NCBI GenBank assembly: GCA_022511065.1
Contig: JAFLSG010000002.1
Span: 1-64,000, forward strand
Source: Prevotella sp.
GTDB lineage: Bacteria > Bacteroidota > Bacteroidia > Bacteroidales > Bacteroidaceae
Direction: 5' to 3'
DNA length: 64,000 nt
Shown here: piece by piece, positions 1-7,902 of the stretch
Position numbering within the stretch: the stretch's first letter is position 1
How the letters are laid out: each line of letters opens with the position of its first letter
The notes under the pieces: model-generated
What the model was told of the DNA's origin: nothing
Database searches by the model: none
What the model saw: the letters and a program-made list of their open reading frames with translations, nothing else
Program-made: the position numbers and the translations under genes

Positions 1-286
1 AGAGGTGTCGCCTCGACGCACCCGCACTCTCCAACGAGGCGTAGAAGATGCCCAGGCCGTCGAGCTTCACGGGCTTCGACTCGAGCGTCAGCTCACGGAT
101 GCAGGAGGTCATCTCCGTCAGCACGCCGTAGATCGTACCCACCGAGTAGGGGCAGTTGTGCTCCGACATGTGCTGCGCCAGTTCGCGGAGGCTCATCGGC
201 TTGTCATTATCTACTCGCCCGTACCACTTGCCGAATGCGGGGCTATACTGATTGTTGTTCTGCGTCAAATAAATTCGTAATGCCAT
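1..286 (-). CDS. HU-like DNA-binding protein (partial, runs off the window)
   Basis: The reverse strand encodes a protein starting MALRIYLTQNNNQYS at 286, open to the window edge (about 95 residues seen). The opening, the K-[WF]-[YF]-x(0-1)-[GV] stretch and the later 'VKLDGLGIFY' strand match the two HU-like proteins at 34817 and 35328, so this is the Bacteroidetes HU/IHF-related family whose members bind DNA as dimers. In this phylum such genes often neighbour VirE_N/DUF3987 genes, as here. A promoter lies at 351-382. The C-terminus lies outside the window, so completeness cannot be judged. Confidence 0.8.
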   Translation of the reverse strand, partial: MALRIYLTQNNNQYSPAFGKWYGRVDNDKPMSLRELAQHMSEHNCPYSVGTIYGVLTEMTSCIRELTLESKPVKLDGLGIFYASLESAGASRRHL

Positions 287-350
287 GTTTCTTTTTCCTT
301 TCTTTGTTTTTGAGGGTTAAACTTTTTTGATTTGTTTTGTGATCACGCTG

Positions 351-382
351 CAAAGATACAACGAAAACCGCCGCTTTGCAAA
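351..382 (-). promoter_or_regulatory. Bacteroidetes-type promoter for the HU-like gene
   Basis: On the minus strand a TATCTTTG -7 element (351-358) is preceded by TTTG (379-382) with 20 bp between them, close to the TTTG-N19-TAnnTTTG consensus. Transcription would start near 345, leaving a leader of about 60 nt before the ATG at 286. Confidence 0.65.
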
Positions 383-550
383 TCCGACCCCTCATGCAGC
401 GTTAAAATCTGTTAAGGATGTGTAAACCCATCTGTTTCAGCCACAAACCGACACCTTCCCATCCTTACCCTCCCCACGCGCATAAAAAGGCATATTATTG
501 CAGTAAAAATACATTTTATTCTAATAACCACCCTGAAAGAGACTTATGAA

Positions 551-728
551 AATGTCACATTGCTACATGCTACATTGCTACATTAAGGAGGTTCAGCATG
601 TCCGCATCCTATAGATTATAATAATATATTATACATAATATATTATTATAATATTATATTATTTACAATCCGAAACCAACTACTCTGCACAATGGAAGTG
701 CCTTAATGTAGCAATGTAGCATGTAGCA
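551..728. repeat. Nested palindrome: 28-bp inverted repeat around a 17-bp AT palindrome
   Basis: Bases 561-588 are perfectly inverted at 701-728 (28 of 28). The arms are built from short tandem TGCTACATT-like units ending in TTAAGG. The 112-bp spacer contains a second perfect palindrome, AT-only arms of 17 bp at 616-632 and 635-651 with AC at the centre. The left arm plus the preceding 10 bases (551-588) is nearly identical to 7301-7339, the 3' end of the VirE-like gene. The rest of 287-804 holds only the HU promoter and no gene that I can support. Confidence 0.85.
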
Positions 729-804
729 TTGTAGCAACGACGCCATATAATAATGTTACCTATTACCTGTGGATTTCCAGCGAACTGGCCAATAATAAGG
801 CGGT

Positions 805-1755
805 TCACACAACCTTACTTTTGGCAAAATAGCGCACCTGATTACAGGTCTTTCCGCTATACCACTCTAAATTGTTTGATATCAACAGTTCCTCTTTGGT
901 TACGAGGTGTGTAGTTTGCATCGGTATAGCCATGTATGCCAGTCCATATTCTTCAGCCCAGTCGCGTATTTCTTGCGTATCATCATATGTAAGCAGGAAC
1001 TGCCCACGCATTTTGGTGGCAAGCTCGAAAATACGCCGATGATCGACTTCAAAATGGTTATAGAGCCTTCGGCCAGCAACGGTGTATGGAGGGTCTATGA
1101 AAAAGAATGCGTTTTCATCGTCAAGACTCTGCTCCATGATGTCGAAGGCATCTCCGTGGACAAAAGATATCCTATCCGCCATTTTGTTAATCTCGCGAAT
1201 ACGCTTTACCAATGTGGCTGGATACCATCGGGAGGATAAGCCATGTCCTTTCTCTCCCGTCTTTATTGTGCCAGATCCCTTTGCCAATATTCCTCCGTGG
1301 TTTGTACGATTGCGTACAATCGTTGCAAAAGCACGTTCTTTGACACCATCTTCGGCATGGGAGATGGCATTACTTATGTCCTCTGCCGTCACATTAAACT
1401 TCGAAATCTGTTCTGCAAGCCACTGACAATTCTCGTCGAGTATGGTCTGCCATACCGCAGCCACATCATCATCCAGTTCTACCATCATGACCCTCTCGAA
1501 ATAGTGTTCAGCAGCAGCGGTCAGACTGATGATACCGCCACCCGCAAAGGGTTCTATCAAGCAGGTTCCCGCCCACGCTTTCGCAAACCACTTGCGGGCA
1601 GTAGGTACCAGCCATGTCTTTCCACCCGGATAGCGAAATGGGCTGCGCTTAGGAACAGAAGCGACATTGACGACTTGGCGCTTTGTAGCCACTGCGTTAA
1701 TTTCCTCTGGAGGGAACAGACTTAACTGCTGTTCTTGTAATCTCTGTAGTCTCAT
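805..1755 (-). CDS. DNA N6-adenine methyltransferase, Dam/D12 class
   Basis: A 316-residue methyltransferase of the D12 (alpha) class. It has PFRYPGGK at residues 39-46, the SAM-binding loop IEPFAGGG at 67-74 and the catalytic FFFIDPPYT with DPPY at 221-224, in the order expected for Dam-like enzymes that methylate adenine N6. Its start overlaps the stop of the upstream NotI-like nuclease by 4 bp (ATGA type), so the two are translationally coupled as a type II restriction-modification pair. Base composition is more AT-rich than the flanking genes at 2.7-7.8 kb, suggesting separate acquisition. The recognition sequence cannot be read from the protein. Confidence 0.92.
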   Translation of the reverse strand: MRLQRLQEQQLSLFPPEEINAVATKRQVVNVASVPKRSPFRYPGGKTWLVPTARKWFAKAWAGTCLIEPFAGGGIISLTAAAEHYFERVMMVELDDDVAAVWQTILDENCQWLAEQISKFNVTAEDISNAISHAEDGVKERAFATIVRNRTNHGGILAKGSGTIKTGEKGHGLSSRWYPATLVKRIREINKMADRISFVHGDAFDIMEQSLDDENAFFFIDPPYTVAGRRLYNHFEVDHRRIFELATKMRGQFLLTYDDTQEIRDWAEEYGLAYMAIPMQTTHLVTKEELLISNNLEWYSGKTCNQVRYFAKSKVV

Positions 1756-2618
1756 AGCAATTCGTAAGCAGAATGAACACAGGGGTCGTTACTAATGCGT
1801 TCATCAAGTTTCCCTTGCAAAAGCGAAACAAAATCAGCAATCTGTCCCGGTTGCGTGTAAATGACCTTTTGCAATGCAGCCTGAAATTCAGTATAGATAG
1901 TATCAACCAAGACAAGATGGTTCTGCCCGTCGCGCTCATCATATTTCAAATCATAGAGGAACCATGCAATGTCTGCCTTTTCCTTGATGGTTTGCGGAAG
2001 CATGGGCAACGTATCGAAAAAGCTTTTCTGAATGACCACGCACTGCTTCTTATTCCAAGCCTTGAAGATTCCACCCTTATAGAGCATCTGGGGGATCAGC
2101 CTTTTTCTTGACGAGGACAAATAGTCAGGATGGGGAAAGTTTTTGCCATTCCAGTCAAAGTCTATAGACGGGTTCTTCATAAATTCCAGAAAAGGATTAC
2201 GAAGATTGCCGCTGATATATACGCCCTGGACTTCAATTGAAGCAAAATCAGTTATACGCCCTTCCTGGTCGTAACTGACTATTACGTAATCAACATTTCC
2301 TGCCGACTGGCCGTTTGCATCCACAAGCTTTATTTCCGGCAACGAAGTCCACTTAGTTCCTTTTGGCCATACAAAAGAGGCCGCGTTGCGCAATATCTTC
2401 CAGTCTTCACGGAAACGCGAAGGACACGTGATTACTTTGCAATCACCATGATTCACACTACACACTCCCAGCGGATCATCTGCCTTGTCTTTAGTACAGT
2501 TAGGAAATCTGTTGTGAAAAGGGCAGAGCCTGTTTTCACGGTAATATTTAGCTTTTTCCGATTCGTTTGAAACAGGAAACCCAAAAACTTCGGCAATAGG
2601 ATTATTTCTCGGCATCAT
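1752..2618 (-). CDS. NotI-family type II restriction endonuclease
   Basis: A 288-residue protein aligning by eye with NotI. The N-terminal 'AEVFGFPV' resembles NotI 'AEFFGHRV', and cysteines at 32, 41, 53, 60 and 65 (LCPF...VCSVN...CP) correspond to the Cys4 metal site of that enzyme. D110 (NVDYVIV) and E129-x-Q131 (ASIEVQGVY) resemble the NotI form of the PD-(D/E)XK nuclease motif. It would cleave DNA not methylated by the downstream adenine methyltransferase, with which it overlaps by 4 bp. NotI itself recognises a sequence with no A, so this enzyme should have a different specificity. The nuclease precedes the methylase in the operon. Confidence 0.85.
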   Translation of the reverse strand: MMPRNNPIAEVFGFPVSNESEKAKYYRENRLCPFHNRFPNCTKDKADDPLGVCSVNHGDCKVITCPSRFREDWKILRNAASFVWPKGTKWTSLPEIKLVDANGQSAGNVDYVIVSYDQEGRITDFASIEVQGVYISGNLRNPFLEFMKNPSIDFDWNGKNFPHPDYLSSSRKRLIPQMLYKGGIFKAWNKKQCVVIQKSFFDTLPMLPQTIKEKADIAWFLYDLKYDERDGQNHLVLVDTIYTEFQAALQKVIYTQPGQIADFVSLLQGKLDERISNDPCVHSAYELL

Positions 2619-2642
2619 TGACCTTATTTATAATTAGTGGTG

Positions 2643-2701
2643 CAAAAATACAAAAAAAACCTCTTTTCCTACCAAAAGGAATGGGATTTTTTGTACCTTT
2701 G
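2643..2701. promoter_or_regulatory. Divergent promoters between RM operon and gene at 2733
   Basis: Leftward: TATTTTTG at 2643-2650 with TTTG at 2673-2676 (22 bp apart, slightly long), serving the nuclease at 2618. Rightward: TACCTTTG at 2694-2701 serving the ATG at 2733; no clear -33 element is seen for this one. The two elements lie back to back within 60 bp. Confidence 0.5.
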
Positions 2702-2732
2702 GACGCTGAAAATAAAAAATCCATACTAAACA

Positions 2733-3725
2733 ATGACTATATTCGCGATTTACAAGTACGTCTTCACATTAGCCGATGAGGGCGACCTCTTTGTGGAGGG
2801 AACGACGGAGAGGCTATTGGACAAGGCGCAGGAGATTTTCGACGGCATGATAACGGGCGACAAGCCCTTCCCGGTCAGCCTGCCGAAGCGGGACAACACC
2901 GCGACGAGACTCGACAACGAGGTGGTGTGCAAGCGCGGCAGGGTGAGCCTGCTGATGATATGCAACGAGAAGTCGAAGAAAATCATGGAGAAGAAGGATG
3001 AGCAGGAGATAACGTATCACCCGGGCTGCTACGTGGTCATAGACAACCGGGAGGGCGTGGCGAACGTGGCCATTGAGCGCCCGCCCGCGTTCGACGGCAA
3101 TCCTGACCGGGTGTGCCGCCTGTTGGAGAAGGCCATCAACGATAAGTTCGTCATGGAGCATATCAATCTGAAAGTGGAGCTCAGGAGCAAGGTGCGCGAG
3201 ACCACGCTCTGGCAAATGGTGGATAACCAGACGACCAACTATCGCGACAAAGTCACCAAGGTATCATTCTCGTTTCCCAACCCGAAGAAGGTGGCGGGCA
3301 TAGATGCCGACGGCAAGATGAAGGGCAAGCTGAAGGTGCTGTCGGCGATAGCCAACGCCCTGAACGCGGCGAAGGGAACATTCCATGTGGAAGCGAACAA
3401 GAACGATGCCCTGCGGTTGGAGCGCACGCAGGAGGACTTGGCACAGATGGTGCACCTCTGCTCGCGCAACGCGTATGACATTGCCGTGCATTTCAAACAC
3501 TACGGCCTCTATCGGTTTGGCGCGGACGAGAAGGCGCTGAGCCTGTTGGACGACGAGATTATCAAGGACTTCTGCAACGGTCATCTGGCGATGCTGAAAG
3601 ACGGGAGCCAAGGGTTTGGGCTGGAGGAGTGGCTCGACGAGGTAAGACACACGACGGAAAAGGACTTTAAGGATGCGACACCGGCTAAGAAGACACGAAA
3701 AAGAAGAAATAAGGAGGCGGTATAA
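2733..3725 (+). CDS. Conserved hypothetical protein, first gene of an overlapping pair
   Basis: A 330-residue soluble protein I do not recognise. It begins MTIFAIYKYVFTLADEG, is rich in charged residues, has no signal peptide or membrane segment, and ends in a basic tail (KKTRKRRNKEAV). A beta-rich first half (VSLLMICN, YHPGCYVVID, NVAIERP) is followed by an alpha-helical second half. The general layout vaguely recalls phage-exclusion proteins such as RexA, but no diagnostic residue supports that. It overlaps the next gene by 53 nt, implying co-expression. Location between a restriction-modification pair and a VirE-type locus makes a defence or mobile-element role possible, but this is inference from position. 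Confidence 0.65.
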   Translation: MTIFAIYKYVFTLADEGDLFVEGTTERLLDKAQEIFDGMITGDKPFPVSLPKRDNTATRLDNEVVCKRGRVSLLMICNEKSKKIMEKKDEQEITYHPGCYVVIDNREGVANVAIERPPAFDGNPDRVCRLLEKAINDKFVMEHINLKVELRSKVRETTLWQMVDNQTTNYRDKVTKVSFSFPNPKKVAGIDADGKMKGKLKVLSAIANALNAAKGTFHVEANKNDALRLERTQEDLAQMVHLCSRNAYDIAVHFKHYGLYRFGADEKALSLLDDEIIKDFCNGHLAMLKDGSQGFGLEEWLDEVRHTTEKDFKDATPAKKTRKRRNKEAV

Positions 3726-4530
3726 GGACAACGCCATCTACAAGGCATTTGCCGCTCCCTGCAAGAAATACGAGGCGCAGGCAACGGGGTTCAGACTCTC
3801 GCCCGAGGAATTGTTCTGGGAGTGCATGGCGGTGCTTGATGACATCAAGGAGGCCTCGGAGGATGCCCGTTTCGCGTTGCAGGAGTTCTGGAGCGGGCGG
3901 GTGGTTGATTACGGCGAGTTGAACGGTGGCGTTGAGCGCGAGCGCATCGAAGAGGCGGCAAGCATGGTAACGCTAAGCGTCGTGTTGTGTCTTAGTACGC
4001 TTGACCTTTCGACATACAACACGCTGAGCATGGTGCTTGCCGGGCAACTGAACTGGGACTCGCCGGCGATGGTGGAAATGCGTGAGCACCTGACGTCGAA
4101 CATCTATCGCTTGGGCGAGGACGTGTTCAGTAGCGCCGTCGAGGCGTATATGGATAGCGACGAATATGTGTCGGACGACATCGAAGAATTGTTGGATGAG
4201 TTGCCCCTGACGCAGGTTGAAGTGGCTGACGATGACGAACAACCCGCGAAATCCGCCGACCAGCTGACCGTGCGCCAGTTGATTATCCTCTTTGAGCAGC
4301 TGCTCAACGTGTCGCTCGACTCCTCTTTCACCAATATATCGGCTTTGGCGACGCTCATCGAGAAGGTGTCTGGCTACAAGGCTTCCAGCATCAGGACCAC
4401 TATCAACGACCTCGCCCGGCGGGGCTACGACTCCGCCCCGGTGAGGAGCGACATCGAGCGGCTGGCAACGCTGGTGAAGAAGGTAAAACCGCAACTATCC
4501 GAACAATTAAGAAATAGCGTAAAGGAGTGA
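3673..4530 (+). CDS. Hypothetical protein with conserved C-terminal helical module
   Basis: A 285-residue protein starting MRHRLRRHEKEEIRRR, in another frame over the last 53 nt of the preceding gene; the next internal Met would remove most of the conserved helix, so the long start is kept. The N-terminus is strongly basic, the middle is acidic (DDDEQPAKSADQ). The last 85 residues (LIILFEQLLNVSL ... SSIRTTINDLARRG ... VKKVKPQLSEQLRN) form a predicted all-helical module resembling the C-termini of Bacteroidetes RteC-like regulators. That resemblance is weak. No enzyme motif is seen. Confidence 0.65.
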   Translation: MRHRLRRHEKEEIRRRYKDNAIYKAFAAPCKKYEAQATGFRLSPEELFWECMAVLDDIKEASEDARFALQEFWSGRVVDYGELNGGVERERIEEAASMVTLSVVLCLSTLDLSTYNTLSMVLAGQLNWDSPAMVEMREHLTSNIYRLGEDVFSSAVEAYMDSDEYVSDDIEELLDELPLTQVEVADDDEQPAKSADQLTVRQLIILFEQLLNVSLDSSFTNISALATLIEKVSGYKASSIRTTINDLARRGYDSAPVRSDIERLATLVKKVKPQLSEQLRNSVKE

Positions 4531-4544
4531 TTTTTTGTAGTGGG

Positions 4545-4618
4545 GTGTAGTCACTACACACCCCCTGCACCCCCTATACTTTTGCCCACGGATTCCCACG
4601 AAGGGGGTCCGTGGGCAA
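4545..4618 (+). promoter_or_regulatory. Palindrome, promoter element and strong hairpin ahead of the VirE-type locus
   Basis: The gap before 4667 contains three signals. A 7-bp palindrome GTGTAGT-C-ACTACAC lies at 4545-4559. A TACTTTTG -7 element lies at 4577-4584. A hairpin with a perfect 11-bp stem (4582-4592 with 4608-4618, TTGCCCACGGA pairing with its complement) surrounds a 15-nt loop. No T-tract follows, so it is not a standard terminator. If the -7 element is used, the hairpin forms the 5' end of the transcript or overlaps an operator. Confidence 0.5.
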
Positions 4619-4666
4619 CTCTTGTATTACCCGCTTGGTTTCACAATTTTAAAAAAGTAAGGCAAT

Positions 4667-4984
4667 ATGGAAATTAGATTGCAACTTTCAGACAAAGTCT
4701 ATCAGCAACTGGTAGCAAGTGGCAAACGCATTCAAGGCTCGTTAGGGTTGGTCAGCCCGACGGAGGGAAACTTTAATGCACATGTGCGGCACGCCGTGCC
4801 GGATGACGACGACATGACGCACAAGATGGCGCACGGGCGCATCCGCATCTCCAACCGCCGCACGTCGGTGCGCCTGTGGTTCGACCACGAGCAGGAGCTT
4901 ATCGACGTGCCGATGGCCATCGAGCGCGAGGGACGCGAGGCGAGCGGGTTCGCCTATCAGATTGAGATGATTAACGCTATCTAA
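4667..4984 (+). CDS. Small conserved hypothetical protein of the VirE-type locus
   Basis: A 105-residue soluble protein (MEIRLQLSDKVYQQLVASG...) with alternating strands and helices and a stretch of Arg/His around RIRISNRRTSVRLWFDHEQ. No known motif is seen. Its stop lies 13 nt before the ATG of the VirE-like gene, whose Shine-Dalgarno overlaps this stop codon, so the two are an operon. It could be a small DNA-binding partner of the primase-like protein, but nothing in the sequence proves this. Confidence 0.65.
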   Translation: MEIRLQLSDKVYQQLVASGKRIQGSLGLVSPTEGNFNAHVRHAVPDDDDMTHKMAHGRIRISNRRTSVRLWFDHEQELIDVPMAIEREGREASGFAYQIEMINAI

Positions 4985-4997
4985 GGAGGGGGTGACT

Positions 4998-7337
4998 ATG
5001 GCATTCGGAATAGCATTGTCAGTAAAGAGCAGGGTACGGGAGTGTACCCCTGCCCTTCTCAGCATGGCACTCGACTCGGGGCAGACGGGGCGCGTATGCG
5101 CGGAGATTGAGGACGCATTAGAGAGCGTGAGGCGGGGCGAGATGTCGCGCGAGGACTTCGAGACGTTCAAGGGTGAGCGGAAGCGTCAGTTAGCGATTCT
5201 CACGCCTCACGCCACGTTCCCGAGTGGCAGGAGGCGGAACGAGGAGGCGGTGCCGTCGGGACTGAGCATGTACGACATCGACCACATCAGCGACCCGCGC
5301 GGATATTTCGCATCGATGGTTGCCGACAGGGTGTCGGAGCTGGGCATCGTCTTCGCGCACATCACGCCGTCCACGGAGGGCTTGCGGTTAGTGTTCGTCG
5401 TGCCCGACGGTATGTCGCTCGAGGAGGCGCAACGGTGGATGAGCGGCCAGTTGGGCGATGACCACTACGACGATTGCGTGAAGGACTGGGCGCGGTGCTC
5501 GTTTGTCGTGCCGAGGGACTACGTGCTCTATCTTGACGAGGAGGAGCTGTTTGCGGAGCGGGGGATTGATGTTTCAGTAGTCAAGAAGTTAGAAGAAGAC
5601 TCTTCGGTAGCATCCTCCGCAAATGTTACCGCAGATGCCACCGACGAAAGTAATGGCTTAACTACTCCTAACTACTCTAACTCCTTAACTTCTAACGGAA
5701 AGCCCAAGGCTTTCAAAAACCTCCCCTACGCCGAAATCATCGCGGAGTATTGGCGGAGGACTGGCGGCGAGCCTACTGAGGGGGAGCGCAACAAGCGGCT
5801 ACACCAGTTGGCGGCCAACCTCCGCGCCATCTGCGACAACTCGGAGGAGTGGCTTTTGGAGGTGATGCCCAGCTACGGCCTCTCGGCGCAGGAGATGCGC
5901 TCCATCGTCCACTCCGCCTGCAAGGAGCCCACCAAGGGGTCGCGCATCATCGACCAGATAGTCAAGGCGTTGGAGCAGGGAAGGCCCTCGGACGAGATAG
6001 AAAATGATGAGGAAAGCCCGGAGGATAGCGCGGGCATGAGCATGCGTCTTGGGGCATTGCCCGTCGGATTGAGAGAGTCGTTGGCTGGTGTGCCGGCGGC
6101 GATGCGGATGCCCGTGCTTTGTGCGGTGCTCCCGATAGCGGCGGCATACGCTGACCAGGTGGAGGTGGACTATTGTGACGGCAATAGGCAACGACTGGGG
6201 CTGATGTCGATTATCCGCGGCGACCAGGCATCGGGCAAGAGTGTTTGCAAAAATGCGGTGGATGTATGGAAGCGGCAACTTGAAGAGGAGGACGCGCTTG
6301 CGCGCAAACGTGAGGAGGAATGGAAGGAGCGGAAAAAGGCGAGAAAGGCGAATGAGAAAGCACCCGACGACCCGAAGGTGCTCATCCGCATGGTGCCCGT
6401 TACGGTGAGTTGTTCCACTTTGCTGAAGCGATTCAAGAATGCCAATGGGCATACGCTCTACTCGTTTGGGGAGGAGTTAGACACGCTTCGCAAGACGAAT
6501 GGTGCGGGCTCTTGGTCGTCAAAATACGACATATACCGCCTTTCGTTTGACAACGGCGAGTGGGGGCAGGACTATAACTCTGACGCGGCGGAATCAGGCG
6601 TCGTGAAGGTGGCGTATAACTGGACGTTGCTCGGCACGAACGGCGCGCTTCGCAAGTGCTTCAAGGCAGACAACATCGAAAACGGACTATCGTCAAGAAT
6701 CCTTGTGGCGGAGATGCCTGATTCGAGTTTCGCCAAGATGCCCCGGTTCGGGCGCAGGTCGGTGAATGACGAGGCGCGCATACAGGAGGCGGTGTCGAGG
6801 CTCAGAAGTTGTAGCGGATTTGTAGATACCCCTCGGTTGCGTAAGGCCGTTGAGGAATGGGTGGAGCAGAAGCGTGTGGAGGCGGCGAAGGACATCGACC
6901 ATGTGAAGGACACGTACCGAAAACGTGCGGCGGTGATTGGATTCCGTTGTGGGGTCATCTTCCATTTACTCACGGGGAAAGAACGCGAGACGAAGCAATG
7001 CCTCGATTTTGCGCTGATGATGGCAGACTATTGTTTGGAGCAACAAATCAGCACATTTGGTGAGGCATTATTGAATCAGTATGTGGATGCGAGCAATGAA
7101 TGCCGTCGCTATGGGGCAAATCACTCGGTGTTCGACCAACTTCCACCCATATTCACGATAGGCGATTTGCGCGCTTTGAAGCACGGGTATTGTGGCGAAT
7201 CGGCTCTGCGCACAATCATTACCCGATGGCGACGCGACGGATGGATTGAAAAGACCGACGCAAGACACTGGCAGAAGAAATCAGCGGAGGAATCACCCGG
7301 AATGTCACATTGCCACAATGCTACATTGCTACATTAA
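4998..7337 (+). CDS. VirE_N / DUF3987 family protein (primase-helicase-like)
   Basis: A 779-residue protein. The N-terminal 200 residues match the VirE_N (BT4734-like) domain, related to archaeo-eukaryotic primases: LSMYDIDHIS carries an acidic D-x-D pair (about 93/95), and EGLRLVFVVPDG follows. Residues about 340-700 resemble DUF3987, a P-loop domain with RGDQASGKS near 405-412. I chose ATG 4998 over GTG 4992 because a strong AAGGAGGG (4983-4990) sits 7 nt upstream of the ATG, unusual for this phylum. The last residues (NATLLH) and the stop are written in the TGCTACATT repeats also seen at 551-588. Likely acts in DNA replication of a mobile or domesticated element. Confidence 0.85.
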   Translation: MAFGIALSVKSRVRECTPALLSMALDSGQTGRVCAEIEDALESVRRGEMSREDFETFKGERKRQLAILTPHATFPSGRRRNEEAVPSGLSMYDIDHISDPRGYFASMVADRVSELGIVFAHITPSTEGLRLVFVVPDGMSLEEAQRWMSGQLGDDHYDDCVKDWARCSFVVPRDYVLYLDEEELFAERGIDVSVVKKLEEDSSVASSANVTADATDESNGLTTPNYSNSLTSNGKPKAFKNLPYAEIIAEYWRRTGGEPTEGERNKRLHQLAANLRAICDNSEEWLLEVMPSYGLSAQEMRSIVHSACKEPTKGSRIIDQIVKALEQGRPSDEIENDEESPEDSAGMSMRLGALPVGLRESLAGVPAAMRMPVLCAVLPIAAAYADQVEVDYCDGNRQRLGLMSIIRGDQASGKSVCKNAVDVWKRQLEEEDALARKREEEWKERKKARKANEKAPDDPKVLIRMVPVTVSCSTLLKRFKNANGHTLYSFGEELDTLRKTNGAGSWSSKYDIYRLSFDNGEWGQDYNSDAAESGVVKVAYNWTLLGTNGALRKCFKADNIENGLSSRILVAEMPDSSFAKMPRFGRRSVNDEARIQEAVSRLRSCSGFVDTPRLRKAVEEWVEQKRVEAAKDIDHVKDTYRKRAAVIGFRCGVIFHLLTGKERETKQCLDFALMMADYCLEQQISTFGEALLNQYVDASNECRRYGANHSVFDQLPPIFTIGDLRALKHGYCGESALRTIITRWRRDGWIEKTDARHWQKKSAEESPGMSHCHNATLLH

Positions 7338-7339
7338 GG
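7301..7339. repeat. Copy of the TGCTACATT repeat block at the end of the VirE-like gene
   Basis: These 39 bases match 551-588 except for one inserted base and two substitutions, in the same orientation. The block covers the last 12 codons and the stop codon (7335-7337) of the VirE-like gene. No inverted partner is visible downstream before the DUF5675 gene, unlike the copy at 561-728. Confidence 0.8.
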
Positions 7340-7359
7340 TCGTTTTAACATTGAAGAAT

Positions 7360-7845
7360 ATGGAATTACTTTTGAAAAGAATAGCGAAGAAAAAAGATTA
7401 CACCATCGGGCGGCTCTATAAGATAGAGCGGGTGGATGATGAGTATTTGGCGGGCACGAGCAAGGAGTATCTTTGCGACACGCTTGAGCCGCCGGTGGTG
7501 GAGATGAAGTCGAGGAGGCTGACGATGAAGAAGGTGTTGGGCAGTCATCTAAATAAGGTAAGGGCACTAAAGCCGTTTGCGATACCCGAAGGGCGGTATG
7601 CGTTGGTCATCAATAAGAGTCCGAAGTTCAAGGCGTGGCTGCCGTTGCTGCTGAACGTGCCGCTGTTTGAGGGCATCCGCATCCATGCGGGAAATACCAT
7701 GAAGGACACGGCGGGCTGCATCCTCGTGGGGCGTAACCGTGAGGTGGGTCAGGTGCTTGACTCGCGGGCGTGGACGCGGCGCATCGTCAAGATGCTGACG
7801 GAGGCGTGGGAGAAAGACCGCGCGCACTGGATCACGATTGAGTGA
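7360..7845 (+). CDS. DUF5675 family protein
   Basis: A 161-residue protein (MELLLKRIAKKKDYTIGRLYK...). The second half carries the family signature: AIPEGRY, 'LPLLLNVPLFEGIRIHAGN', KDTAGCILVG and evenly spaced Asp/Arg at the end. DUF5675 proteins occur in phages and Bacteroidetes mobile loci and are suspected of acting on cell-wall or lysis functions, although activity is not proven. A 25-residue Lys/Arg-rich insertion after CDTLEP is not typical. Start chosen at the ATG 22 nt after the VirE-like stop, since the open frame upstream overlaps the VirE gene and its repeats. A terminator-like hairpin follows at 7858. Confidence 0.8.
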   Translation: MELLLKRIAKKKDYTIGRLYKIERVDDEYLAGTSKEYLCDTLEPPVVEMKSRRLTMKKVLGSHLNKVRALKPFAIPEGRYALVINKSPKFKAWLPLLLNVPLFEGIRIHAGNTMKDTAGCILVGRNREVGQVLDSRAWTRRIVKMLTEAWEKDRAHWITIE

Positions 7846-7857
7846 ATAGAACGTAAT

Positions 7858-7885
7858 AAGCGCAACCCCGAACGGGATTGCGCTT
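7858..7885. terminator. Hairpin between DUF5675 gene and tRNA-Arg
   Basis: Arms AAGCGCAACCCCG (7858-7870) and CGGGATTGCGCTT (7873-7885) pair with one mismatch around a 2-nt loop. It separates convergent units and could terminate both the rightward DUF5675 transcript and the leftward tRNA transcript. No long T-tract follows. Confidence 0.6.
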
Positions 7886-7902
7886 ACTTCCATAATTTGT
7901 TG

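Noticed and set aside
5-280. Rightward open frame over the first 280 bases
   Set aside because: The reverse strand encodes a recognisable HU-like protein with a promoter; the forward frame is its shadow.
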